NCBI RefSeq assembly: GCF_008831285.2
Contig: NC_045145.1
Coordinates: 2,458,723-2,522,722 of the forward strand
DNA length: 64,000 nucleotides
Source of the DNA: Nymphaea colorata
Lineage: Eukaryota; Streptophyta; Magnoliopsida; Nymphaeales; Nymphaeaceae
Direction of reading: 5' to 3'
Shown: in pieces, positions 11,301-23,021 of the stretch
Numbering within the stretch: position 1 is the first letter of the stretch
How the letters are laid out: each line of letters begins with the position of its first letter
The notes under the pieces: generated by a model
What the model saw: the letters and a program-made list of their open reading frames with translations, nothing else
Databases searched by the model: none
Told to the model about the DNA's origin: nothing
Made by a program: the position numbers and the translations under genes

Positions 11301-13690
11301 CTGAGAAAAAATGTATTTATTTGTCAAAGTAAGCATCTTCAAGTATATATATCTATTTTTCTACATGTTTGAGATTGCCTACTGTCCTATGGAGATCTGT
11401 GTGGTATAATAAACTATGAATCTTAGATCCACGAATATGGGAAGAGGTGGAAACAGCGGTTCAGAGATCTGATCCCCTCACCAGGAAGGAGGAGATCTAT
11501 GAAGCCGTGGCAGCCCCTTCTACCCTACCATCTGAGTGTTCACGAGCCAAGTTAGTCTAGCTCGAACTATAAGACCCAGCTTGAGAGAGTCGTACTCCAA
11601 CCCAGTAGCTCCAACTCGGCTTGGTTGAATTTATCTGAGTTCCAACTGGATTCGCTCAAGGCCTGAAATGATAATTGAAAGGAGATGAATAAAATAATTT
11701 GTCCTAAAGTCGACAGCCAAACTCCTTTTTATAATCGTTCTTAAGCTGCTTTCCTTGCAAGTTTTTCATACAGTACTAAAGTGGAAAACTGATAGTCCTT
11801 GTACCAACAAGTTGTCAAGAAAAAGCTAGTTACCCAAAAAACCTTACAAAAGGAGTAAAACCTCATTAGATTCAACAAGCATTGAAAAAAGAAGAATCAG
11901 GAAAAGCAAAGAGGGTCAGGCGTTCCCAATATTGTGATAGATGTGCACTTTTAATGAGCCAACTTTTAATTAGCTAAAACCCAATCGAGCCTAGACGGGA
12001 CTAGCTGAGTTGAGCTTACCTTGCTCGAGATCAGCTTATTTATTTAAACAAGCTTACTTTTTAACTCTTTTATTAAACGAGTCAAGCTTGAGCTGAGTGG
12101 ATACAAATCGAGCTTGAGCTACTCCACTCAAACAACTTAACACAATAGGGATGAGGTAGCTCTATGGGCTTCAAAGACCTTAAATTTACCTATCTGTGTC
12201 TGTGAATTTCATTTTATTGATTTCTGGGATTATGTTATAGATAAGGGATATGAGTCAAAAAGGATGTAGGCGTTTGGGTAAGAATTTCCAGCTCTCACGA
12301 CCTGAAAAGATATTCAAGTGAAGACACGTGAGTAGTTGGGTGGGGTTTGTTAACATTGGTTTTTGGAGTTATCTCAAGATTTTTGTATGTGGCATTTAAT
12401 TTTAATGCACAATCTTTTGTAGACAATAATCTTGTTGGTAAGTTTAAACATAGAATACTGCTTAAAGATTTGTGTATTTATTGGACCGTTTTGGTATAAA
12501 TTTGAAGAACTAGGAACTAGGAGTTGCAGTAGTGGATAGGGAGGGACCTTTTCCGACATTTATGAAAGACCGGTCTCCGTGATAATTTCCAAAGGGAAAA
12601 GCTATAAATGGTGTACCTTGAAGTTGACACGAGTCAATAGTGCCTTGAAGTTGACATATTCTAAACATGATTAGCAGAACCAGCTAACGTATCTTGCCAA
12701 TTAAACTGATACTGCCTTCCACCAATTAAAGTATTATTCCTTCTTCTTGCATTTGTTTTCTTAGTTGGACTAGTTTCTTTAAATGCATTTTACATGTGAT
12801 ATTCCGGTTACATTCGATATTCCTGTTACATGATTTCTTCCTAGAGTCAACCATCATCCACTTAAATGTGAGGTCACTTGCACGGTAATCTCAACACCTA
12901 ACCTGAGAATGAGGCTGTTAACTCATTTGGACTTGGCTTAACAAATAATTATAAGTTGTATCTGTAGGATTAATTGAATAGTTAATAGTATGAAATGAGT
13001 TTAGACTACTGTAGTTCAACAAGCGTCTCAGTTGGAAACTGATTTGATCTTAACGATCTTATTTATTTTTGCTGGCAGTACGTTTTCTTTCCTTCCCCCT
13101 CTCTTCCCTTTTCCTTTTTCCTCTTCACTTATGCCCAGTTTGGATGGAGGGAAATGAAGGAAATTCTTCCTCTTCACTTATGCCCTGTTTGGATGGAGGG
13201 AAAGGAAAGGAAAGGGTAGTCATTCATGCGTTCGGTTGGTTAATTAAAGAAAATAAAGATTTGTGTATTTCTGTTAGAAGAATTGGACCGTTTTGGTATA
13301 AATTCGAAGAACTAGGAACTAGGAGTTGCAGTAGTGGATTGGAAGGGACTTTTTCAGACTTTTATGAAAGGCCGGTGTCCGTGATCACCTCTGCAATAGT
13401 GCAACCCAACCTGATGAGATGCGTTTTAGTATAAATTTCAGTTTGGCTTCAATGACTTTGAATCATTTGCCTAAAATGTTCCGCTTAAACATCGTAGGTC
13501 CTAATCCAGGCAGGTATTGGGTCCAGTGGGTTACTTCTCTAGGATATAAACAGTGGCAAGTTTAATATCTGAGTTGAACGTTGTACCAACACGGTTTGCC
13601 CTAAATGAATATTATATCTAAAATAATGTTAAGGGGATCAATAAATCAATTTCATACCAACACACGACCAAATGAGCTACAGTTAACCGT
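11300..13690. other. GH3 copy 1 upstream region
   Basis: This region has no coding domain. It matches 46670-48430 upstream of GH3 copy 2. Copy 1 alone has a local duplication: 12464-12585 and 13255-13386 are near-identical segments containing TTGGACCGTTTTGGTATAAA. The DNA between them includes, at about 13140-13250, a piece of the same MITE family as 51227-51646 (TTTGGATGGAGGGAAA, twice in tandem). I did not see a clear TGTCTC auxin-response core on a manual read. Confidence 0.6.
13182..13255 (+). mobile_element. 5' fragment of a Harbinger-like MITE
   Basis: The sequence starts GCCCTGTTTGGATGGAGGG and continues through a purine-rich run to a GTTCGGTTGGTTAATTAA stretch. The MITE at 51227-51646 shows the same order (CCCTGTTTGGATGGAGGG, then GTTTGGTTGATTAATTAG). 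No right terminus is present. A 42-bp piece including the end is duplicated in tandem at 13140-13181. Confidence 0.55.
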
Positions 13691-13838
13691 GCTGCTTCTC
13701 TCTTGAATGGCTCAATTCTGGGGAAAATTTTGACTGGAAAAGTTGGCGTATTACCATACATCCTTCCTTTTAACTCTTTTGATGTTGTGGTACTGATTTC
13801 TTGTCATGGCCAAGCGTGGCAGCGTGTGCTCATCTTCT

Positions 13839-13848
13839 TATATATTTG
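13839..13848 (+). promoter_or_regulatory. Candidate TATA box of GH3 copy 1
   Basis: TATATATTTG lies 68 bp before the chosen start codon, inside the last conserved upstream stretch. The same element sits 68 bp before the start of copy 2 (48581). The position would give a short 5' UTR of about 35-40 nt. It is inferred from position and conservation only. Confidence 0.35.
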
Positions 13849-13906
13849 GAATGTTCTGTTCTCTATATCAACAACCATTTTCATCAAATTTCAGGGGGAG
13901 AGAGTG

Positions 13907-14224
13907 ATGGAGAAAGAAGGGAGCTTGAGGTTGAGGCGAATTGCGATGAAGGAGGAGGAGGTGGAGCCATTGGAGTTCATAGAAGAGATGACGAGTCATG
14001 TAGATGAGGTGCAGAAGATGGTGCTGGATGACATCCTCTCCACCAATGCCAACGTTGAGTACCTACAGAGGCATGGGATATTCGGTAGAAGTATAGACAG
14101 GAAAACCTTCAAGTCCAAGCTGCCAATCATCGAATACGAAGACATCCTGCCCGGCATACAGAGGATAGCAAACGGTGATCCTTCACCCATTTTCTCTGCC
14201 CAACCCATCTCCGAGCTACTAACT

Positions 14225-14226
<2 letters not shown>
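13907..14226 (+). CDS. GH3 copy 1, exon 1
   Basis: 320 nt, from MEKEGSLRLRR to ISELLT plus two bases of a split Ser codon. The donor is AG|GTCTCT, where GT is immediately followed by a (CT)n microsatellite, so positions +3 to +6 do not match the usual GTAAGT. Only this GT joins correctly to exon 2 to give SSGTSGGE. Confidence 0.85.
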
Positions 14227-14263
<37 letters not shown>

Positions 14264-14673
14264 AATTGCACTTGGTTCACTTTTTGGAGGATGCTCTCCT
14301 CATAGTTATTAAGGAACATTGATTTAGGTTGAGGGCCTCATAGTTATTAAGGAACATTGGAGGGTTGCGATTCTTGAGCCTAATTGATTGGGTATTCCTC
14401 CCCACCCTCTTTTTCTCCATCACTCAAAATGTGTTTGTTTTACCACGTATCTTAGATCTGCGATAATATGAGATCACTAGGATATCAGATGTGTGGATTT
14501 AGAGTCGACCTCCCTCTAATGCTCCACATCCGACTTTAAATCTATGTTTTTTTACTTGTGCACGCCATAAAAACAAAAAAAGGAAAAGGTTTTCCTAAGA
14601 ATGCATTTTCAGTGCTTTGATATCGTTTGCGCTATAAATTGAGTTGGAACAAATGCTTGTGATTTAATCAAGG

Positions 14674-14712
<39 letters not shown>

Positions 14713-17700
14713 GGTTGTATCAAACAACTATGAACATTTTTCAAAATTTTTTTTTTAATATCTTAAGCGCAAATTTGCTTTTCCCGAATGTCACTATAGA
14801 CAAGGGATTAAAATTCAAATATCCTAATGTCATTTGGGTTCCATCAAAGTAAGGACCAAATTTTTGCCCATTACTAGAGATTACATAATCAAGTTTATGG
14901 AACTATCATTCCACCCTGAGGGGTCGGGGTCGGATGAGAACTTGGGAACCAATTTTTCTACTGTAGGTTCACTTCCAAGCTTCCACTCTCTGTCCATCTT
15001 TCCTACTGTTACCCTCTACCTCGATGCTTTGAAATCAAGCCTCCGCGTCGAGGCTTTGAAACGTGGTCAGCGCAGACGGCAGCCCTCGACATGGAGGGTT
15101 CCCTCGAGACAGAGGGTTTTTGCTCGAAGCAAGGGTTTTGAAATGCCTCTAAATTTTCTTTGAGACTTGGCAAAGGGTTTAAAATTTGTCTTACAAAAGC
15201 CAGAGTATCACTATATATGATAACTATATATGATGTAATGGAATCTTTTCTACACTTCAAAATAAATTAAATAAAGATCAATTAAAATTTAAAACAGAGG
15301 CTTTCTCTCATATCGTAGCGCAAATATTCATTAAAAAAAAGATCTGTTCCCTCCTCTGGAGTACATATTATTAATATTAATTTTTATTGAAACGTGAAGG
15401 GAAAAGGACAAAATAGAGAGAGCAAGAACGCGCGCGAGAGAGAGAATCACCGGCCGACGCGAACGACTTCTGGCAACACTGTTGTTTCCGTGTCACAAAA
15501 AACATAAACACAAAAAGTACAAAATTATTTATAAATCCACAGCAAAAGCTTTTGGGTTTCCTCCTTACAATACAAGCATCATGTTCGTCATAGGTTGACA
15601 GCAGCAACTCAGTTTCATGGTGAAGAAGAGAAGTGTGGAGAGAAGAAGCTGGTGAAAATGAATCCACCGCTTCTGAACCTCTTTTTCACACTTTTATTGG
15701 CAAATTGCATTTCGGCCTCAACAATTTGCACTCATTTTTCAAAATGACTATGAATCTTTTAACAAGATTACCTAGTTACCACATGTTTTTTTAGAAAATT
15801 CCAAATATCTGATTAACCTTTAACCGTTCCGATTTGGAGTTCTGGAAATGTGGACTTTATTTCCATTCCAACAATTTTTGGAATGAAGTTCTTTAATATT
15901 GTTCCAAATCCACAATTTCAAGGGATGAAACTATCCCTAAAAGATAGGGTCTAATGAAACCTAATCTCCATAAACCTGCAAAAAAATATATAGAACGCAG
16001 CATCACCATAATGTGTGTAATTAACATCAATTAAATATAATCAACAGCAATGTTGGGCATAACTGACAGTAAAACAACTTGTTCCTTTATAAACTAGAGA
16101 GTGAGTATAGTATGAAAAATTGAATATCGCTTCATTTTTTGGTATTTCCCAAGCCCATTCTTTCCTTTCTTTGAAGTATCATCAGAGAAATTAGACGCTT
16201 AATTTCTGTAGGTTTGATCACAAACCCTAGGGTGAAAGGAAATGGAAACCGAAACCCCTGTCTCACCTCTTTCTTCTTCTTCCTTCCCCAAACTATGTGC
16301 GCATTAGTGCATCATTGTAAATTCTCAGTTCAGTTGAATGTCGCATCTTTTGGCAGCTCTGGAACTTCAGGCGGTGAGCAGAAAATGATCCCGGTGACTG
16401 CCAACCATCATGAAGGGATTTATACAAACTTCGGATGGCTCATTCCCGCTGTCATGAACAAGTAACATATTAAGTTGGTACTTTTATTTTTTTCACTATG
16501 AAGTACATATCATCTATTTGGTGAAACGGGTCATCAAATTGACAAGTCTACAAGTCGACAAGCATAATTGTACTCTCACTACATTTATTCTTCGTTTTAA
16601 ATATTCATTTGAGTGAATTTCGAATTGATATGCAATATGGTGTTGGATTAAGCAATTTTATTCTGATCAAAAAACAAATTTTGGTTACTAAAGCAAGATA
16701 CATTAAGGTATTTGAATATTTGAACTTAAATTAAACAATGACGTCCTAATTATACGAGATCTTGTATGAAAACAAAACTTTAGTAATATTTGAAGCTCTT
16801 GCATAAATCAGATATGCATGTGTTATTCTATTTCAAGTAGACATTTTGAACCAATTTTAAACTATGAGAAACATCATGGTAGTACTTCATGTAATATATA
16901 ATGATCTCAAATTAAATGAAATTCATCAATGAATCAAACAACACCAGCAATGAATCTAAGGATGAACAATAATGAAAAGATAAAGAACTTTAATCATTAT
17001 ATTTTCACTTCAATAAGTACTGTTTTTACCTACAGTATTCTGCTAAATATGAGAATGATTACAAACAAGGGAATTAAATGTGAAAAAATCTGCGTTGAAC
17101 TAGAACTGCTGACAATGAAGCACCATATTCTGCTCATTTGTTGGTTATTGACCCTTGGGTTAAAAAGAACCTACTGCAGGTGCAAAGTAGTTTTGCGTGA
17201 CTCTGGAACAATGAGTCAGAGAGGAAAGGAAAAGCAAAAGATGGATAACATATCCAGTGTTTGCTGCAAAATTGATAACTGGAGCGTCAAAAGATTTGTT
17301 ATGTTCTTCAACTAAGATAAACAAGCGCACTTGTGCAATAACAAAATTAATGGTTTTTTTAGTAAAGTACACTTACACAAAGAATGTATAAACCATGCTG
17401 AAGTTTTACAAATATGTGGAAAAAAGTTCCTATAGCATGCAATATTGTAGAAAGGTTTATGTATCAACATTAATAAAAAAAGATGATGCATATGGACAAA
17501 AAACAAAAGAAGATCAAGGAAACATAATTGCACTGGTGGAGCTTCTTGGAAGGCTCCTTAACAACAAATATCACTTAAAAAACAGAACTTCTGTAAGAAC
17601 GAGACTAATAAAGAGAATAAATATGGAGTCAGTTATTGTTTTTATCCAGATTTTTTTTTCATGTGTTTTTGGGCTTACACAGGACAAAAGTTCATTGCAG

Positions 17701-19279
17701 CTTAAACCTTAACAGCATATTGATGATGGCTGGGTTCTTCTATGACAAACAGAAATATCTCAGGATTAGATAAAGGAAAGGTCCTATTCTTCTTCTTGAC
17801 TAGAAGAGAGACCAAGAGTCCAGCTGGAATTATCATGCGGACTGTACTTACAAGCTACTTTAAAAGTCCTCAATTTCTTTGCAAACACTATGCTAACATC
17901 AACTACACAAGCTCCATTCCCTCCATCCATTGCACAGATGTCTTCCAAAGCTTGTATGCTCAAATGCTTGCCGGCCTAGCTGACCGGCTTGCCATCTTTC
18001 AGATAGGTTCAACTTTTGCACCAATCTTTCGCCAGGCTATCCACTTCCTCAAGCGTCATTATCAGGAACTTGCAGCAGATATTGAGCATGGGACAGTGAA
18101 TCCACAAGTCACTGACACAGCAGTTAGAGCAGCATTAGGAAACGCTCTGACCCCTGACCCAGAAAATGCAGAACACGTAAGGAAGGAATGTTCAAGTGGG
18201 GTTTTTCAGGGTATCATAAGGAGGATTTGGCCAAATACAAAATTCTTGGATCTTATAGTGACAGGACCAATGGCACAATATATTCCAAGCTTGAATTTCT
18301 ACAGTGGGGACTTGCCTTTGACCAGCACTCCCTATGGATCATCAGAGTGCTTCTTTGGGTTAACCTTATGCCCTTTTACTAAGCCTGATGACATTGCCTA
18401 CACCATTATGCTAACATGGCCTACTTTGAGTTTTTGCCTGTCAAGCCTGCATATGATATTGGCTCACGTGGAGGATGGAAAAGAGTATGAGCTCATGGTG
18501 ACCACTTACTTTGGTAAAAGTTTATATAGCTTTATTCAGTCACATGGCTGTGTGTGTTTCTGCATTTTCCTCTACGTATTTATGTGCAAGATTGCCATCT
18601 AGTCTTGGGAACAACAATATTGAGAATTGATGGCTTTGATAAAACATGAATCATATGAGGGAGTGTCCTTTAGTTTCATCAAGATTTGACCTAACACACA
18701 TCCACACAAGAATACATGCATACGCACACACACATATATAATAACTCTGTCATTTCCTCCCTAATGTAACTACTAGCTGAGGCTTTTGGCTATCTTATTT
18801 TTAAAATGATAAATGTACATGCCCAGGTCCTTGTTCTTCTACCAGATACAGACGATTCAACTATGTTTCCTTTCCCGAAAATAGGATCTAGTGAGTATAG
18901 AGTATTTATAACAATTTTAGGTTGTTTATTATGAAATTTTACAAGAACTTGTATGCGATTCATAGTCAAGCAATCTAACATTTCTGTCGAAGACATTTAA
19001 TAGTGTAAGTGATAGAGAACCCTCATTGATTTACAGTCTTCTGTAAGCAAGTTAACAATATGGATATGATGCTTTAATTGTTCTGTCGTACAAAATATGT
19101 TAGGGCCAAGAGTTTGATTCCTAAAGCTAAGGATTTCATTAAATTGTAAAAATACCAAAGCAAGAGATTCACCATATGTAACATAAGTTATCCTATAGAT
19201 GGATCGAATGAAAATCATGCTAAAGCATGTCTGGATTTGCCTCGAACATAAATTATGAGACTGATCTCACTTTCTCTCT

Positions 19280-19321
<42 letters not shown>

Positions 19322-20538
19322 TTCAAAGGCAAAATACTGAGTAGCTGTTCCTATACATGACAGCCTATGAACCCCAACAGTGTTGACCAACCGTCTCTAA
19401 GTAGGATCACCATGTCATTGGAAAAAAGTGACTGCCGTCCATTGGTGGGTTTTTTTATGTTCTGTTTTATAAGAAGCACAAACTTAGATTAGTTAAGTTT
19501 GATATGTATGTATGTTTATGAAGAAGTGAAAGCATTATAGTTGTTCATTTTGCAAAAATGGTGAAGGAAGCAAGTGTTTTGGCTGAGCTAATTTGATCTA
19601 TGTTTTACCTTTATGAAAATACGCATTGATGAATCAATTAGAAGCTTAGATTTGAGAAAAAGTTTAATTGTGCTCACCTAGAAATGGCCCAACTTAAATG
19701 CGTTAGGCCAAGGATAGCCAGTTAAACTCAATTAGTGGTCTTCGTGCTGTAGTTTGACCACCAGCTTGGCAACCATGCCTTTCCCCATGACCAATGACAA
19801 ATTTGACAATTTGCATCTATTGGAACAACCACATGCCCTTTCTCAAAACATTCTCCATTGTTTTTTTACGATCCACTTTATAGATGTAGTTATTAATCAT
19901 ATCCAAGAGATGAACATATATAGATAGATGAAGCCATGCAAACAAGTGATTAATGTTTTTTCCTCATTGCTCACGAGATAATTTCTTTTCCTCATGCCAC
20001 ACTAGGTCTTTACCGATATAAGATTGGGGACGTACTAAGAGTTGCCAACTTCTACAACAAAGCTCCCCAATTCCACATTGTTGGTCGGAAAAATGTTTGC
20101 CTTAGCATTGATGTGGACAAAACGGAAGAGACAGAGTTACAGAAGGCCATAGCGGCATCTGAACTTGCTCACCTTAGGCCACATAATGCAAGAGTTCTTG
20201 ACTACAGTTGTTATACTGATGTTAAGACAATTCCAGGGCATTATGTTATTTACTGTGAACTTTCTCCAATCAATCATAGTGAGAACTCTTCATTCTCACG
20301 GGTAATCGACCAATGCTGTCTCACTATCGAACAGTCACTAAATTCTGTTTACAGAACCCTGAATGCCTATTACAAAACAATAGGACCATTGGAAATCAAG
20401 CTTGTGAAAGATGGTGCATTCCATGAAGTAATGGACCATGCTACAGCTAGAAGTGCTTCTGCTGCACATTTTATATTGGAGATATTGGAGGCGAGGGTTG
20501 TGTCAACTCATTTTAGTCCAGGTGTTCCAAGTTGGTAG
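13907..20538 (+). CDS. GH3-family acyl-acid amido synthetase, copy 1 (probably impaired)
   Basis: GH3 enzymes adenylate an acyl acid such as auxin or jasmonate and conjugate it to an amino acid in the cytosol. Four exons, 13907-14226, 16357-16461, 17753-18513 and 20006-20538, join in frame to 572 codons, against 598 for copy 2 and about 575-610 for the family. The ATP motif SSGTSGGE (107-114), YGSSECFFGL (336-345) and LYRYKIGDV are present. A 1-nt deletion after 18410 and a 41-nt deletion at 18459-18463 restore the frame but replace the conserved block that reads MPSVAYFEFLP in copy 2. A 30-nt deletion near 20468 removes the usual C-terminal segment with QYKPP and CVKS. The start was chosen at the ATG where similarity to copy 2 continues behind a TATA box. 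It is open but probably non-functional. The substrate cannot be told. Confidence 0.85.
14227..14262. repeat. (CT)n microsatellite at the intron 1 donor
   Basis: About 17 CT units start at the splice donor itself. Copy 2 has a shorter, interrupted version (48969-48996). Confidence 0.9.
14677..14710. repeat. (TA)n microsatellite in intron 1
   Basis: About 34 bp of TA repeats. In copy 2 the matching place has only a short TATATATAT run after the hAT-like insertion (50221-50229). Confidence 0.85.
16357..16461 (+). CDS. GH3 copy 1, exon 2
   Basis: 105 nt after acceptor TTTTGGCAG, encoding SGTSGGEQKMIPVTANHHEG and on to AVMN plus two bases of Lys. It carries the phosphate-binding motif of the adenylation site. 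The donor is AA|GTAACA. Length and phases are the same as in copy 2. Confidence 0.85.
17753..18513 (+). CDS. GH3 copy 1, exon 3 (with two deletions)
   Basis: 761 nt against 803 in copy 2. It encodes SGLDKGKVLFFF, the helical core with IIRRIWPNTK and YIPSLNFYSGDLPL, and YGSSECFFGL. From 18411 to 18463 the reading frame is shifted by the -1/-41 deletion pair, then returns at AHVEDGKEYE. It also differs from copy 2 at TGPMAQY (TGSMAQY in copy 2). The donor is TTG|GTAAAA. Confidence 0.85.
19284..19319. repeat. (TA)n microsatellite in intron 3 of copy 1
   Basis: About 36 bp of TA repeats preceded by CTCTCT. Copy 2 has a longer AC/TA compound tract at the matching place (54878-54945). Confidence 0.85.
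20006..20538 (+). CDS. GH3 copy 1, exon 4
   Basis: 533 nt after acceptor CACACTAG, from LYRYKIGDVLRVANFYNK through PGHYVIYCELSP to VPSW and TAG. It forms the smaller C-terminal domain. Ten codons are missing after ASAAH compared with copy 2, which reads QYKPPKCVKS there. Confidence 0.85.
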
Positions 20539-21178
20539 CCATGACCGCAGCAGAAGATGGCTTCAATCGGATAAGCTCAAGCTTCTGGGAGGAGATCTAC
20601 TTGCATTATATTTTGTCTGCACGTCTGTATGTGTTGTACACAACTGTCTGGTGCTTCTATCTATAAATGAACATGGACATCTTCCCTTCTTAGCCGCGCA
20701 CATATATGCACATATAAGAAAATATTCAAAATACTGCCCACCAAATTGGTAGCCACGTCCGTTCAGTGATAGAGCATGCGCAGCTTCATATTTAAAGCTA
20801 GAATGAGAAAATGAACGAAAAACGTTCAATCTCGTAGGGGACTGCCTCAATGATGGTTAGGCAGAACCCTTTAACTTTTTTTTATTTTTTATTTTGTCTA
20901 TTTTAAAATTTTTATTTCATTTCACAGAAATATACATAAATATAAAAATCATTCAATTTCAATGAAAAGTAGCAGCATTTCTTTGGTGACACATTTTCTG
21001 GATTTTAAATTCAATTCGACCTTTTAGCAAAATCCACTTGAATACCTTACTATTTTGCCAATTTGCTACGATTATAATTTTTTAATATTATCAATATTAA
21101 AAAATTATAGTTAATATTTTCTTAAATTTACATAAAGCCATTAGTTTATTGTTTTGATTTAAAGAAGTATAGTTAATA

Positions 21179-21183
21179 TTTAT
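21179..21183 (+). repeat. Target-site duplication TTTAT (left)
   Basis: TTTAT flanks the copia element on the left and is repeated at 25891-25895. Block 2 has a single uninterrupted ATATTTATAATAG at the matching place (about 62668). Confidence 0.75.
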
Positions 21184-21425
21184 TTTTAAATTCTTTTAGA
21201 AGTTGATTAGAGGTTTTCTGAAATTTTAGAAAGTTGAAAGGGTCCACTTTATTGTTATTTTATTTCTAGTGGACTAATTTTGTAAAGTTGTCAACACACC
21301 CTAATCACTTTTAATATGAGATTAGGGTTACGTGAATGAGAATCTGAATGTTTCCTCTCTTTCTCTCTCCCTCCCTCTTTCTCTCTCTCTCTCTCTCTTG
21401 TTCCTCTCTTCCTCCCTATTGAACA
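21184..21425 (+). repeat. Left LTR of the 21.2-kb copia element
   Basis: It aligns with 25670-25890. The first bases are TTTTAAATTC where the right LTR has TGTTAAATAC, so the usual TG start is mutated. It ends TTGAACA. A CT-rich tract near 21350-21402 accounts for its extra length. Confidence 0.88.
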
Positions 21426-21437
21426 TGGTATCAGAGC
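21426..21437 (+). other. Primer-binding site (initiator Met tRNA type)
   Basis: TGGTATCAGAGC follows the LTR without a gap. It is the standard first-strand primer site of plant copia elements. Confidence 0.88.
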
Positions 21438-21788
21438 AACGGGCCTAGGGCTGTAAGATCAAGGGTTCCACGCTCCTTCCTTCCTATCCTCCTTTCTCAT
21501 CTCTCCTGTCAAGCTAGGGTTTCACATCTGAAATTCCTCTTGATTACAAAAGAAGCAATCAGACTGGTTAGTGGAAAGGGGCTAATCACGTTTAACATGT
21601 AGAGACGTGATTAGCACCCTAGTGCGGCTGTTGAAGACGTTAAGCTGCAGAAAAAAAAAAATCTGATGTCGTTGTGTATGTTGTTGCCATGGAAGAAGAT
21701 CAGACCATCGACAACGGTATGCTGATCAAATCTGATGTCGTGTATGTTGCTGCCGTGGAAGAAGGTCCATTGACAAGGGTGTGCTGAT

Positions 21789-22547
21789 TTGCTCGGTTGG
21801 GTGCTGCCTCATGGATCTTCGCATTTAGAGTTGGAAGAAGAGCTTTGTAATATACGGCAACGTCATCAATATCTATCACAATATTTTGCTACGTTGACTG
21901 TTGCATATGAGAGGTTAAAAGCTCTTCGCCCATCATGCAAGCACTGCTATGCATCTCATTTTGAAACTGGTATGGTGGCAAAGTTTCTATCTGGGTTATC
22001 TTCAGAGTACTCTGTGGCAAAGTCTCAAATCCTCACAGGCAGTGATCTTCCAGACTTAGCAGACACATATAATAGGCTGAGTCGCCTTGCTGTCACTCTT
22101 TCTCAGTCTACACATAATACACGAGTCTTTGCACTTGTGACATCAGGAGGACGGGGCCATAGTTCTTTTACTAGCACGAGAGGACGTGGCACAGGCCATG
22201 GTGCAGGACGTGGCAGAATTTAGTTCTCTTATTGTGCCAAGCTAGGTCATTTGGAGGACCGATGTTGGGATAAGCATCCTCATCTTCGTTCTGGTGGGTC
22301 ATTAGGCCGTGGTGGAGGGAGAACCATTATAGGAAAGGGGCCTTCTTCGTCCAATGCAACTTCCTCACAGGCTACAGCTTCTATGGTTGAGTCCCCTACC
22401 TCTGCTCCATCATACTTACTCAACTTAAGTAAGAAGGAATATGATCTAGTTCTTGCTCAGAGGTCCTCCCCTGCATCTACTAGCACTGTTGCAGTAGAGT
22501 CGGCTTTCACTGTTGGTGCCCCTACAACTGACCCAGGTATGATATAG
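21789..22547 (+). pseudogene. copia gag remnant
   Basis: A truncated gag begins inside the family's middle part and runs through FLSGLSSEYSVAKSQIL and a Gly/Arg-rich stretch (GRGHSSFTSTRGRG). A stop (TAG at 22221) lies at the Zn-knuckle, and the first Cys of the CX2CX4HX4C knuckle is Phe (FSYCAKLGHLEDRC). The gag N-terminus is missing, so about the first half of gag is deleted. Confidence 0.82.
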
Positions 22548-23021
22548 ATGATCGACTCAGGAGCTTCTAGGCATTGTTGTAATCAGCCGCATATGTTTTT
22601 ATCATTAACCAGGTTCACTACACCACAACACGTCAGATTGGCTGATGGCAAATTATCACCTATTATGGGGTGCGGGATATCTACCTTACATTTTTGGGCA
22701 CCATTACACATGTGCTATATGCTCCTAAATTTCCTATTAATCTGTTATTTGTTAAGCAATTGGCTAGAGACTTACAACATAGAGTCATTTTTTTATCCTG
22801 GTTCATGTTCTTTTCAGGACTTACAAACTGGGAAGACGATTGGTAGCGGCCATGAATGGGAGGGACTCTACTTTCTGTCTATTCCAGTCAATGTTGCTGT
22901 ATCATCATTCACATCGAAGCCGACTCCTCTGCAGTGGCATCTCAGACTGGGTCATCCCTCTGTGTCCAAACTTCGTCGCATTCTTTCCAGATATTCCTGC
23001 ATCAGAGTCTTTCCTACGTGA
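22548..23021 (+). pseudogene. copia protease and gag-pre-integrase remnant
   Basis: It opens MIDSGASRHCC, the intact D-S-G protease active site, and continues to the gag-pre-integrase block with WHLRLGHPSVSKLRRI before a frameshift. The stop at the junction with gag (TAG at 22545) separates it from the preceding frame. Confidence 0.82.

Noticed and set aside
13703-13906. Upstream in-frame extension of GH3 exon 1 (and the same at 48445-48648)
   Set aside because: The extension crosses the conserved TATA-like element and gives a hydrophobic peptide not expected at a GH3 N-terminus, so the internal ATG was chosen.
16929-17712. Open frames of over 100 codons between GH3 exons 2 and 3
   Set aside because: They lie in intron 2, have no motif, and are not conserved as frames in copy 2.
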